A stretch of DNA of 64,000 bases, taken from contig NC_084461.1 of the NCBI RefSeq assembly GCF_027409185.1, forward strand, positions 143,203,001-143,267,000, written 5' to 3'. The stretch comes from Cynocephalus volans (Eukaryota; Chordata; Mammalia; Dermoptera; Cynocephalidae). The notes under the pieces are model-generated. The model saw nothing but the letters and a program-made list of their open reading frames with translations, did not search any database and was not told the origin of the DNA. Positions 1 to 11,599 of the stretch are shown piece by piece (the first letter of the stretch is position 1; every line of letters starts with the position of its first letter). Made by a program: the position numbers and the translations under genes.

Positions 1-1076
1 TTACTAGAGAATAAAATGCTACTGATTTTGGGGTGTTGATTTTGTATCCTGCAACATTACTGAAATTGTTAATTACTTCTAAGAGTTGCTTGGTAGAGTC
101 TTTAGGTTTTTCCCTATATAGGATCATGTCATCTGCAAACAGGGACAGTTTGACTTTGTCTTTTCCAACTGGAGGCCTTTTATTTCTTTCTCTTGACTGA
201 TTGCTCTGGCTAGTACTTCTAACACTATATTTAATAGGAGTGGTGAGACTGGGCATCCTTGTTTTGTTCCTGTTCTTAGTGGAAAAGATTTCAGCTTTTC
301 CCCATTCAGGATGATACTGCTAGTGGGTTTGTCATATACAGCTTTATTGTGTTGAGATACTTTCCTTCTATACCTAATTTGCTGAGAGCCCTTATCATGA
401 AAGATGTTGAAATTTGTCAAATGCTTTTTCTGCATCTTTTGAGGTAATCATATGGTTTTTGTCCATGATTTTCTTGATGTGGTGTATCATATTTATTAAC
501 TTACATATGTTGAACCATCCTTGTCTCCCTGAGATGAATCCCACGTGATCATGTGTATAATTTTTTGATGTGCTTCTGTATTCTGATTGCTGTTATTTTG
601 TTGAAGATTTTTGCATCTATGTTCACAAGACATATTAGCCTGTAATTTTCTTTCTTTGTTGTATCTTTGTTTTGTTTTGGTGTCAAGGTGATACTGGCCT
701 AACAGAATGAGTTTGGGAAAGTGGTCACTGTTTCAATTTTTTGGAATGATTTGACGATAATTGGTGTTAAATCCCCTTTAAAGGTCTGGTAGAATTCAGT
801 GGTAAAGCCATCCAGTCCTGGCCTTTTCTTTGTTGGGGGACTGCTGATTACTATTTCAATCTCATTGCTTGTTACTGGTCTGTTAAGGTTCTATATTTTT
901 TTCTTGGTTCAGTCTTGGTAGTTTGTATGTGTTCAGAAATTTATCCATTTCCTCCAGGTTTTCAAATTTATTGGCATATAATTGTTTATAAATAGTCTCT
1001 AAAGAATTTTTATGTTTCTGTGGTACTGTTTGTAATGCTTCCTTTTTCATTTCTGATCTTTGTTAGTTGGACCATC

Positions 1077-1107
<31 letters not shown>

Positions 1108-3718
1108 CTCTCTCACTCTTTTTTATTTGTTAACTTAGCTAATGATTTGTCTATTTTGCTTATCTTTTCAAAAAACCAACTTTTTTTGTTTTATTGATCT
1201 TTTGCATCATTTTGGGGGTCTCTATATCACTTAGTTCTGCTCTGATCTTAATTGTTTCTTTCCATCTCCTAACTTTGGGATTGAATTGTTCTTGTTTTTC
1301 TAGTTCTTTGAGATGTAGCATTAGGTTGTTTAGTTGAAATCTTTCTATTTTTTGATGTGAGCATTAGTTGCAATAAACTTCCATCTTAGTATTGCTTTTG
1401 TAGTATCCCACAGGTTTTGATATGATGTGTCTTTATTTTCACTGGTTTTAAAACATTTTTTGATTTCCTGTTTAATTTCTTCTTGAAGCTATAGGTCACT
1501 CGGGAGCTCATTGTTTAATTTCTATGTATTTGTATAGTCTCCTGAGTTTCACTTGTTATCAATTTCTAGTTTTAATGTTCTGTGGTCTGAAAAGATGCTT
1601 GAAATGATTTCAGTTTTTAAAAATTTGTTAAGTCTTTATTTGTGACCTAACATGTAGTCTGTCCTGAAGAATGTTCCATGTCCTGATGAGAAGAATGTAT
1701 ATTGTGTAGTTGTTGGATGATATGTCCTGTTGTATCTGCCTGGTCCATTTTGTCTAAAGTGTAGTTTAAAACCTGTTTTTCTCTATAGGTTTGTTGCCTA
1801 CATGATCTGTCCAGTGCTGAGAGAGGAGTCTTTAGGTCCCACTTTTATTGTATTGTGGTCTATTGCTTTCTTTATGCCTAATAGTATTTGCTTTATATAT
1901 CTGGGTGCTCCAGTGTTGGGTGCATATATATTTATCAATGTTATGCCTTCTTGCTGGATAGATCCTTTTACCATTACATAGTGGCCTTCCCTGTCTCTTT
2001 TTATGTTTTTTTGTTGAAAGTCTGTTTTATCCAGCATATGAATAGCTACTCCTTCTTGTTTTTGGTTTCCATTTGTGTGATATGTCTCTTTCCATCCCTT
2101 CACTCTTAGTCTGTGGGCGTCTTTACAGGTGAAATGAGTCTACTGAAGATAACATCTAGTTGGGTATAGCTTTTTAATCCAACCTGTCAGTCTATGTCTT
2201 TTTGAGTAGGGCATTTAATCCATTTACATTTAGGATTGTTATTGAGAGGTATTGTCCTACTCCTGCCATTTTATTGCTTTTTGTTTGGGTGTTTTAAGTA
2301 TCTTCCATTCTTTTCCCCCTTTTATTATTCATCTTCAATATTTGTTGGCTTTTTTAGGTGGTAAGATTTAGTTTCTTTTTTTTTTCTCATTTGCATTTGT
2401 GTTTTACCCATGGGTTTCATCTTTTCTTGTGCATTTGTGGTAGCAATGACTGTTTTTCTAATTCTAGATGCAGGACTCCCTTTAGGATTTTTTGCAGGGC
2501 TTTTTGTGTCATGATGAATACCCACAGTTTTTGTTTGTCTGGAAAAAACACTATTTCTCCTTATTTTGGAAGGATAGCCTTTCTGGGTATAATGTTCTTG
2601 CTGGCAGTTTTTTTCTTTTAGTGTTTTGAAGATGTCATCCCATTTTCTTCTTGCCTGTAGAGTCTCAGTTGAGATGTCTGCTGTGTATTCTGATGCGGCC
2701 CACTTATAAGTGACCTGACACTTTTCTCTTGTTCTTTTTAGGATTATTTCTTTGTCTTTGAGCTTTGCCAGTTTGACTACGATGTGTCTTGGAGAGAATC
2801 TTTTTGGATTGAAGCTGTTTCAGATTCTGAAAAACTGTGCCTCTTTCTATACTGAGAAGTTTTCTGTTATTCTTTCATTGAGTAGATTTTCAATGTCTTT
2901 ACCTTTCTCTTCTCCTTCTGGAAAACCCATGGTTTAGATATTTGTATGCTTAAGGTTGTCTGTTAGCTCTCTTAGACTGTCTTCATTTGTTTAAATTTTT
3001 TTTTCTTTATTTTTTTCCCAACTGGTTTATTTTCATAAAGACCGTCTTCAAGACCAGAGATTCTTTCTTCTCCTTGCTCTAATCTGCTGTTTAAGCTATT
3101 CATTGTGTTTTTTTTTTTTCATTGAATGAATCTCCTATTCCAGCAGTTCTGATACTATTTTTTAAGGTATTAATTTCCTTGTAAATTTCCTCCTTCATAT
3201 CCTGGATATTTTTTCTTGTTTCATTGTGTTGTCTAACTGAATATTCTCTTATTGAGTTACTTTAAGATTGTTAGTTGGAATTTCTTTTCAGTGATTTCAA
3301 GGGTTTCCTGTTCTGTAGAGTCTGGTACATGAGAATTACTATATTCCTTTGGTGGTGTCATATTGTCTTGTTTTTTCATATGTCCACAATCTCTACATTG
3401 ACTTCTGGTTGTCTGATAGGTCAGTTGCTTGTTTTATTACTCTGGAGTAGACTTTGAGGTGAAAGACTTCCTTTTCTTTTTCCAGGTTCTTCTAGTGATT
3501 CTCCTTGTGTCAGTACAGTCAAATATGTGGTGGGCCACCTGCATAGTGATCGTGTTTGCTACTGTGGTGTCAAGCCATTTTTGAAGCAATAGATGCTGCG
3601 GTGGTGGCTGTTGTGGACCTCCTCTGTGGAAGCAGTGCAGAGCCTCTTGTTTGTGGTAGCACTTGCTCCTGCCTTCTGTGTGGGTGGTGAGCAGGCTGTC
3701 CCAAGTATAGAAAAAAAT
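1..3718 (-). mobile_element. L1 LINE, antisense, ORF1 and ORF2 decayed, 3' end outside window
   Basis: Read on the minus strand this runs from a 5' UTR remnant (about 3390-3718) through ORF1 (about 2440-3390) and ORF2 (start near 2269) to beyond the reverse transcriptase active site near 130. Landmarks are the same as in the better-preserved L1 at 54145-60971: the ORF2 endonuclease region (about 1650-2270), the '[22 protein letters not shown]' RT segment (about 220-310) and the ORF1 'PEGE'-type RNA-binding segment (about 2900-2940). Many stops and frameshifts break every frame, so it cannot make functional protein. A pyrimidine (TC)n-like stretch lies at 1076-1118. Its 5' end abuts an older sense L1 at about 3726, which suggests insertion into that element. 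Confidence 0.9.
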
Positions 3719-4962
3719 TAAATGGAGGACAAACAATAGATAAAATCAACTAAAGCAAAAGTTGGTTTCTTTGAAAAAATTAATACAATTTATAGCAAGA
3801 TTTATCAGGAAAAAAGAATGATAAAACACAAGTTATCAATATCAGGAAAGAAATAAGGAGCACCACTTCGTAGTCTTACAGACATTGAAATATAATGAAG
3901 GGATATTATAATAAGTATAATAATTCATATGACATGGACAATTTCCTTGAAAATCTACATCACTAAAACTGTTATAATAAGATATGAAAAATCTAATACT
4001 TCTATAATGATTAAAATAGTTGAACTAATAACTAAAAAAGCTTCCCACAAAGAAAACTCTAGGGCCAGATGACTTCATTGGTGAATCCTATCATTTAAGG
4101 AATAATACCAATTTACTCAAATTCTTTCAGAAATAGGTAACGAAGGAACATGCAGCAATTTTTTAATGAGGCTGGTATAACTCTGATAGCAAAACCTGAC
4201 AGTAAACATTATAAGAAAAGAAATTTTATACAGTGTTCCTTATTGACACAAATGCAAACACTTTAATGAAATATTAACAAAACCTAACAATATATAAAAA
4301 ATGATAGTCTACTAGGACTAAATTATTGGGTTTCTCCCAGGAACACAAAGCTGGTAAAACTTTAAAATCAATCAATTTAATTAATCACTTAAGGAGAATA
4401 AAGAAGAGATATATGTAATTATCTTAATAAATGCAAAAACTCCTTTGATAAAATTCAATAATCATTTATAATAAAAAATTGCAGAAAATTAGAAATTAAA
4501 GACATATTATTCAACCTAGAATTGGCTATCTATAAAATGAGCCTACAGCTAACCTCATACTTAATTGAGAAATATTTAACACTTCTCTTCTAAGATCAGG
4601 AGCAAGGGAAAAATGCCACTTTCTCTAATCTTCAGCATTGCACTGAGTTATCTTAATAAATACAGGGCATTACAGGAAGGGCAATATGGCCCCCCCCCAA
4701 AATAAATAAAATTGGAAAAGAGAAAGTAAATGGTTATTTTTTTTACAGATTATATAGCTAATAAGTATAAAATAAAAACAATCTACAGATAACTGAAATT
4801 AATAATTGGATTTTTTAAAGGTAGCATGATGCATGGTCAGTACAAAATAATCACCTGTACTTCAATATTCCAGCAACAATTAGAAAAAGTAATTTAAAAA
4901 ACAGTACCTTTATGAAAGCATGACAAACCATCAAATTCTAATAATAAATTAATTGAAACATG

Positions 4963-5120
4963 GGGCCAACCCCATGGCGCACTCGGGAGAGTGCGGCGCT
5001 GGGAGTGCAGCAGTGCTCCCGCCGCGGGTTCGGGTCCTATATAGGGATGGCCGGTGCGCTCACTGGCTGAGCGTGGTACAGCCGGTCACAAAAAGACAAA
5101 AAAAAAAAAAAAAAAAAAAA
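4963..5120 (+). repeat. tRNA-derived SINE (CYN/t-SINE type), copy 1, with 15-bp target-site duplication
   Basis: The element starts GGGCCAACCCCATGGCGCAC and ends in a long A run. A-box-like TGGCGCACTCGG and B-box-like GGTTCGGGTCC show the tRNA-derived pol III promoter. Target-site duplication ATTAATTGAAACATG is at 4948-4962 and 5121-5135, perfect. It differs from the other two young copies: an extra block between the two 3' hairpin arms and several base changes, so it is probably another subfamily or an older copy. Confidence 0.9.
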
Positions 5121-5277
5121 ATTAATTGAAACATGTATGAAGTTTACACTGAAAACTTTACAACTTGCTGATGGAAATGAAAGAAAACCTACGTAATTAG
5201 AAAGACATAACATGCTAAAGGGTTGGATGAGTACATATTGTAGAGATGCCAATGCTCTCTAAATTTTTTCTTTAATA

Positions 5278-5279
<2 letters not shown>

Positions 5280-5317
<38 letters not shown>
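5280..5317 (+). repeat. (TG)n microsatellite
   Basis: Nineteen or so TG dinucleotides ending in TATGT. It lies directly next to the A-tail side of the old antisense SINE at 5321-5404. Confidence 0.95.
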
Positions 5318-5320
<3 letters not shown>

Positions 5321-5404
5321 TGTGCAGCTGGCCATTATAGGGATCTGAACCCTTAATCTTTGTTTGAGAACATTGCACTCTAATTGAGCTAACTAGCCAG
5401 CCCC
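5321..5404 (-). repeat. Old tRNA-Ile-like SINE fragment
   Basis: On the minus strand it reads GGGGCTGGCTAGTTAGCTCA, then AATTAGAGTGCA, then AGGGTTCAGATCCC, then TATAATGGCCAGCTGCACA. The A-box (TTAGCTCAATTA) and B-box (GGTTCAGATCC) fit a tRNA-Ile/Val-type head. It is more diverged than the three GC-rich SINEs nearby and looks like an earlier family that shares their general plan. No duplication is visible because the left side is a microsatellite. Confidence 0.7.
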
Positions 5405-5465
5405 TCTATCTAAATTTGTCTACAGACTTTTTGTGATCTCAATTAGTGTCCAAATAGCTTTTTTA

Positions 5466-5626
5466 TTTTTTTATTTATTTTTATTTTTATTTTTTTTTGT
5501 CGTTTTTTCGTGACCGGCACTCAGCCAGTGAGTGCACCGGTCATTCCTATATAGGATCCGAACCCGCGGCGGGAGCGTCGCCGCGCTCCCAGCGCAGCAC
5601 TCTACCGAGTGCGCCACGGGCTCGGC
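5466..5626 (-). repeat. tRNA-derived SINE (CYN/t-SINE type), copy 2, antisense, with 16-bp target-site duplication
   Basis: The T-rich tail is on the left and the head GGGCCGAGCCCGTGGCGCAC on the right, reading leftwards. Duplication CCAAATAGCTTTTTTA is at 5450-5465 and 5627-5642, perfect. A- and B-box motifs, the CTATATAGG motif and the 3' hairpin are all present. The tail contains TTTTTGTCG ahead of the T-run, the complement of the CGACAAAAA end. Confidence 0.93.
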
Positions 5627-5815
5627 CCAAATAGCTTTTTTAGAAATTCATTAACCTAAACTAAAATTTATATAAGAATGCAAAGTACCTAGTATACGCA
5701 GCACAATCTTAAGTCAAAAGCATAAATTTAGAGGATTACACTGCTTTATTTTAATACATGCTATAAAAGCAAAGAAGAAACGAAGGAAACAGATCTTGAT
5801 CAAAATACAGAATGA

Positions 5816-5962
5816 GGGCCGAGCCGTGGCGCACTTGGTAGAGTGCTGCGCTGGGAGCGCTGCGACGCTCCCGCCGCGGGTTCGGATCCTATATAGGACT
5901 GACCGGTGCACTCACTGGCTGAGTGCCGGTCACGAAAAAAACGACAAAAAAAAAAAAAAAAA
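5816..5962 (+). repeat. tRNA-derived SINE (CYN/t-SINE type), copy 3, with 14-bp target-site duplication
   Basis: It begins GGGCCGAGCCGTGGCGCACT and ends CACGAAAAAAACGAC followed by A's. Duplication AAAATACAGAATGA lies at 5802-5815 and 5963-5976. Nearly identical to copy 2 across the body. The apparent open frames crossing it on both strands are SINE sequence, not genes. Confidence 0.93.
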
Positions 5963-7395
5963 AAAATACAGAATGATTAAAATCATAGTCCTTCAATTCA
6001 TGAGCAATGTTTCTAGCTAATAAATACCTTGTTTTCTATGCCAAAAAAAAAAAAAGAATACAGTTTTAGTACAGTATTTGCATGACCATAGATTACTAAA
6101 TCAATGGAATAAAAACTGGAGTTCAGAAATAGATCCACACATATATAATTAATTTATTTTCAGCATAGATACCCAAATAATTCCAGGTAAAAAATACATA
6201 TTTTTACAAATAAATTACCGTGGGAATATCTATATAAAAATATAAATCTTACTCCTACCTAATATCTTAAAATATACAGCTAATATATTCCAACTGTATG
6301 TTTTCTATAAGGAAAGCATAAGATTGGTTCCCATCTTCCAAAAAAAAAGAAAAAAAAAAACATAAGAGAATGTATTCATGAGGCAATAACTTATCAGAAA
6401 GGACACAAAAGGCAATAACAGTAAAAGACAGAATTGAAAAATTGGACTTCTCCCAAATAAAATAAAATATTCTGCTAATCAAAAGACACTTAGAATACAT
6501 ATATAAAAGAAACAAGATACAAGGAGAAAATGTTCTCCATATCTGAAAGAATTCCTGTTTATAAAATATGTAGAATTTCTACAAATCACTAATGTAAAGA
6601 CAAGTAACAGAAAAAATGTACAAAATACGTGAAGCAATTATTCATGTGGGAAGGTCTAAAAATGGCCAATAATTATATGAAAAAGTACTCACTGTTATTA
6701 GATATCAAGGAGAAGCAAATTAGAACCACCATGTCCTCATTGTAATGGCTAAAATTTAAATATCTGACAATACCAAATGCTGACAAAAATGTGGAGAAAG
6801 TGGAAGTGTTGTACATTACTGATAGGAGTGTAAAATAGTAGAACTGCTTTTCAAAACTACTTGAGGGTTTCTAATAATTTTAGAGATATATGACTATGTA
6901 CCCTATAACCCAGAAATTTCATTCCAAGCTATTTATTCAGGGAGAAATTAAAACATACGTCTTCACTTGTACAATGATGTTCACAGAAGCTTTGTTCATA
7001 ATAGTCAAACACTGGAAACAAACCAAATGTTCATCAACAATGAATGAATAAACAAATTTTGATATAATCATATAGTGGTATATAACATAATAAAAAGGAG
7101 AAGACTATTGCCAACAACGACATGAATAATTCTCAAAAACATTATGCTGCATCACTCCATTTATATTGAGTTCAAAAAGGTGATTGATAGTGACAGAAAA
7201 CATATAAGTCATTGTGTCTGAAGATTATTGACTGGAAGAGGTCACAAGGAAACATTTTGGGGTGATGGGAATATTCTGTATTTATATTTGTGTGATGGTT
7301 ACATTGGTGTGTACATTTGTCAAAGCTTAGAACTTTACCTTTAAGATTAATTCTTTTTATTGTATATAAAATGCATCTCACTGAAAAATAAAAAG

Positions 7396-8489
7396 AGAGA
7401 GACTATAGCCCAAGGTCACAGAGTTAAATAATGCCAAAACATGAGTTAAAATGTCGATTCACTCATTTCCAGAACATTTAAGATTGCAATAATTTTAACA
7501 TGAGCTGAAAATTCCCTTATAATAATAATACTAGTAATCATTTTAGGTTGGTATGAGACACTGGACTTAGCTTAATATATTCTCATCTATGCAAGGAGAG
7601 TCTTATTGATATCACAAAGTTTGCAGCACATTGTTAAAAGACTAGAGGAAATGATTACAATTGGGAAGGACCTAAGAAACAAACAAGGAAATGTTATTTT
7701 ACCTATACAGACAATGAAGAAAAATACATACACAATCAAGGGAGGGTGAAGTTGAGTTTTACAGCTCAAGCAAAGTGAGGGGATAAAAGTTTCAAAGAAT
7801 TTAGGCTAAAAAATAATCAAAGATATAGAAACGCTTCCATAAGAAGAGAGTCTAAAGGATTGCTGTCTTTTATTCTATCAAGACAGAAGCTACAAAGGGC
7901 ATGACTACAAAGTCTTAATGAATGGAAGGGATAACTTAATTCGGTTAGAAAGAATCTTTGTTAAACTCTTCTAATCACTAATCTATTGCGGAGTTTCTTC
8001 CAACTCAGCAATAGCAACAGTATTTCTGCTAAAAAAAGACTAGTCTATTATCAATGGCTGCCTGAAATCCTATGTTGAGACGTATTTTGGCGTCTATCTG
8101 GGCTCCGTGTTAACACCATGATTGATTACTGCTGTGTTCTCCGATCATGAACTGGGAAAAAAGTGGGATGTTTTCCCACACTCTTAACAGAGGACCAAGA
8201 ATCTTATCGCTGAATACCTGTAGACTCAAGGCAGCTAGTGCCAGTGCTGGATAATCCATTGTGAGCCCAAACTGCCTTCTCTGTATTCCTACCTCTGCTC
8301 TGTTGTGTTATATAAAAATTTAATCTTTCTTCAACATCTCAGCATTTTAGATATTTGGAAAAATCTCTTACTCTTATTATTTTCTTATTTAAATCAAATA
8401 TCTATTTCATTCAGTAATACTCATAATCCTAGTTGCCGTTCCTGCTTAAAAATGCCAAGCGGCACCTTATCGCAAGAGCGTTGGAACAG
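7396..8489. other. No gene; mostly unclassified sequence
   Basis: A weak MIR-like stretch ('gcccaaggtcacagagtt') is at about 7405-7470. The rest shows no repeat I recognise and no supported exon. Open frames here are short and AT-driven. Confidence 0.5.
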
Positions 8490-8565
8490 TATCTTATTTG
8501 CCTTTGCATCTCGAGCACCTAGCACAAAGTAGACATAGTAATGAAAACTTGTTGAATGAATAGGA
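8490..8565 (+). repeat. L2 3'-end fossil
   Basis: 'cgagcacctagcacaaagta' followed by 'cttgttgaatgaata' fits the end of L2 (known as 'cctagcacagtgcctggcac...ttgttgaatgaatga'). Confidence 0.6.
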
Positions 8566-8849
8566 CATCTTACTTTGTTCAGTTGTGTACATCAATTTTG
8601 TTGCTAAAAATTCTAGATTTCTTGTCAAATGCTCTCTTTCTCTCCATGCTGTGGAAATATCTGACATATACCTAATAACAAATTTACAAAGTTTCCAAAA
8701 CAATATTTCAGGTGTCAGGAAAAAACATGTTTAGCTATGTATAAAATGAAATCAGAGCAGTGCATGCTTTGTATGTATGATTCTGACATTTTATGTCTGT
8801 TAGTCTGGGTTACAAAAGCAGATATTTTCATCATAGCACAGGTGCAACC

Positions 8850-8928
8850 ATTATTTTATTTTCCCATTGCCTACTCTATGCTAAGCACTGGGTTAGGGGA
8901 CTTCACATATTATTTTCTCATTTAGTTT
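8850..8928 (-). repeat. MIR fossil, antisense
   Basis: 'ctactctatgctaagcactg' and 'cacatattattttctcattt' match the MIR 3' half in reverse. Confidence 0.65.
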
Positions 8929-8989
8929 AAGAAGAGATTGGCTGAATACTTCAGTTTTGGCTGTTGCTCAGCAATATTTTCCACTAACA

Positions 8990-9165
8990 TGGTATGTAAG
9001 CTTGAACAAGCATTTTTGCTTTTCCAAGTATTAGTTTCCCCATTTCTAAACTATAAGGCAAAGACAGTGTCTCTTTCACCATTGCTTCTTCACTGTATAG
9101 TGCAATGTCTGGCATGTAGTAGGTGATTGATAAAAGTTTGCTGATTAAATGGGTGATAGAATGAA
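8990..9165 (+). repeat. MIR or L2-like fossil, sense
   Basis: 'gtttccccatttctaaacta' followed by 'gcaatgtctggcatgtagta' follows the MIR core to tail order. Confidence 0.6.
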
Positions 9166-9254
9166 TTCACACATCCATCCGCCTTTGCTGTGAAGCCTAT
9201 TTTAGTAATACAGCTTTGATTCCTTCTGGTTCTAATCACCAACGACAAAATCAC

Positions 9255-9352
9255 AGATTTTCAACAGCTACTTTGTTCCAAGAATTCCACTAAATACTTT
9301 ACATATATTATATGTTTCTCATCAAAACCTTGTAAAGAGCAAACATTCTTTT
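9255..9352 (-). repeat. MIR fossil, antisense
   Basis: 'ccactaaatactttacatat' and 'ctcatcaaaaccttgtaaag' follow the reversed MIR order. Diverged. Confidence 0.5.
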
Positions 9353-10379
9353 GTTATCTACATGGCTCTCTATCCTCTACTCCTGCCAAAAAAAATATAC
9401 ATTAGAAAATAATATCTTTAAAACATCTTGAAGTTTGTGTATCATAAAATGAATGCTGTTACTTATAAAAGTCACATTTGCATAGCCAATTAAGCAAAAA
9501 TGCTGTGCAAATAGAAAATACTGTATTAATGCAGATAAATATCTATGTTTCTGGTGAATATTTCTGGAGAATTACAAATTGATTTTATTCTACTGCCAGT
9601 TACGATGTTTTTTAGCACCATTAAATTTAAGATAGTTTCTTTTATGACAAAAATGTAATTATTTGGGAAGAACAGAGCTAAAATATATTATTAACATTGA
9701 TTTATATTGCAATTAACTCCCAGGATGAGTACTTTTATTTGTAATTGTATATCAAACATACAATGCTTTCAACGCTCATTATACAAATTATTTTTCTCAT
9801 CTTTTCAATTTAAGTATATTCATCTAAATGAATATTAAATACATGAAAAACAATTAGGGAAAATTGATAGTTTTATTTTAATATGTTCATAAATATATTT
9901 TTGAAGTTTTCAGATGCTGCATATATTATGTTATTCTATAATAAAATAAACTTCTATAACATCAAAATTATTTTTATTATGGTAATTTTCCTGAGATAAA
10001 TTCCTTAATAATAATGCAATTACCACATTCTTTCAAGATTACTAGAATATCTAGACAAGGAACGTAATTTTTAAATTTATTACCCAAGATTATTGTTTGT
10101 TTATTTTTAATTGGCTCCCAAGGTGTCTTTTCTTTTGTGAGATATTATTCTTTTCACTAATAAACTTCATGTTCAATAGAAAAGCTAGATTTCCTGCATA
10201 TTGCCCCCAACGGGATTTTTAAGCAATTTAATCCCGTAAGCAATAATTATTGTGCCATTTATAAGCAGGGAGTCATGAAATAATAGAGTGCATGGTGGTA
10301 CAATGCCATCTTACTTCCCACTCTGTAGTTTCTTAGAATAAAGATGTTATACGATAAGTTAATTTCTTCGAATTAAGTC
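9353..10379. other. AT-rich unique sequence, nothing recognised
   Basis: No open frame of note, no tandem repeat and no recognisable transposon. It could hold regulatory DNA, but nothing in the sequence alone points to it. Confidence 0.5.
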
Positions 10380-10388
10380 AGGGCGTGT

Positions 10389-10590
10389 TTTTTTTTTTTT
10401 TTTTTTTTTAATTTTTTTTTTTTTTAAGTTTTATTTTGTTGATATACATTGTGGCTGATTATTGCTCCCCATCACCAAAACCTCCCTCCCTTCTCCCTCC
10501 CCCCCTCCCCCCAACAATGTCCTTTCTGTTTGCTTGTCGTATCAACTTCAAGTAGTTGTGGTTGTTATATCTTCTCCCCCCCCCCCCCCG

Positions 10591-10626
<36 letters not shown>

Positions 10627-10686
10627 TTATATGAAACAAGTCAGGCACAGAAAGAGAAATACCACATGTTCTCACTTATTGGTGGG
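10389..10686 (-). mobile_element. Short 5'-inverted L1 insertion (twin priming)
   Basis: 10389 to about 10632 is the antisense 3' UTR of the same L1 type as at 54180-54410: T-run, then 'gttgatatacattgtggctg', the C-rich tract, the poly-C/(TG)n module and 'gaatttatat'. From about 10632 to 10686 the sequence switches strand: 'gaaacaagtcaggcacagaa' to 'cttattggtggga' is the reverse complement of about 54421-54475. About 12 nt of the reference element are missing between the parts. A 9-bp duplication AGGGCGTGT flanks the whole (10380-10388 and 10687-10695). The open frames here are not genes. Confidence 0.85.
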
Positions 10687-10789
10687 AGGGCGTGTGTATT
10701 AATTAGTCACATCAGTACCACAGATCTTAGAAGGGAAGCAACTTCAGATGGCAATATGTTGTGGTTTCTTCTAAAAGGTAAGGTATTTT

Positions 10790-10910
10790 GATTTATACAT
10801 AATAGATATTGCACTTGAAGCTCAGAGGAGGTGCTACATGCTAGACTTAGCAACACAGCTAGTATAGACTTAATATGCCAAGTTCCTGGTTTTAGATCAC
10901 ACTTATGTTA
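10790..10910 (-). repeat. MIR fossil, antisense
   Basis: 'gaagctcagaggaggtgcta' and 'agcaacacagctagta' fit the reversed MIR core. Confidence 0.45.
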
Positions 10911-11499
10911 TTATTCTATGTAAATTTGTTAGAAGAAATGCTTGTTCCCTCCCATTTGTGTTTCTAGGGAAAGGAGATTTCCAATCCACATAGAAGAGTT
11001 TCTCGGTGAATATTTCCAGCTTTTCCTTTCAGCTCCTCATTTCCTCCTTTCCTTGGTCACATTAATCAAAGTAAGGAGGTAACTTTAGCAATAGGTGTGT
11101 CAAATGCATGATATGTAAAATGTGCTACATTTCTCTTTGCTACATTCTCTAATTCTATTTTACCATGATGTTAAGGACTTTACTTCGTTTGGCTAATTAA
11201 GTCTATTTATCAACGTGTTAGAAATCTTAAGAGAGGTGAATGATTTAGTGGCTCTGCATCTCCAGACATTGAAAAAATCAATCCGTTAATTTATCTCTCC
11301 CATCCCAATTCATATTTTAGAGTGCTTCCCACTCCTTGTCACATCATGGCACACATACAAAATCGTACTCTTTGGCACAATGCAGTAAACCGAGGAGGCT
11401 ATCTGGCAGTAGCCAAAAGAGGGATCCAGCTGCCCTACAACTGGACCACTCCCTCCCAGATGCAAAGACAGTCTCTGTTTGCTAAATATGATGCGGGGT

Positions 11500-11511
11500 C
11501 TCTTTTCTTTT

Positions 11512-11599
<88 letters not shown>

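Larger units (their letters stand above)
3726..7395 (+). mobile_element. Old L1 LINE, sense, ORF2 and 3' UTR, interrupted by SINEs
   Basis: It starts within ORF2 ('aaagcaaaagttggtttctt', the segment just before the RT domain) and continues through the 'gggccagatgacttcattgg' RT region (about 4060), the late ORF2 region ('gaccatagattactaaatca', about 6085; 'gaagcaaattagaaccacca', about 6712) and the 3' UTR, ending in an A-rich AATAAA segment near 7390. All frames are heavily broken. It is older than the SINEs inside it, because they carry intact target-site duplications of its sequence. The internal stretch from about 5270 to 5815 is mostly later insertions. Confidence 0.85.

Noticed and set aside
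5816-5890. Possible functional tRNA gene
   Set aside because: The A- and B-boxes are present, but the fold between them is not tRNA-like, there is no CCA-type acceptor pairing, and the whole is a SINE with an A tail and target duplications.
5796-6020. Open frame over SINE copy 3, and the opposite-strand frame 5714-5911
   Set aside because: Made from SINE sequence bounded by the target-site duplication; not a gene.
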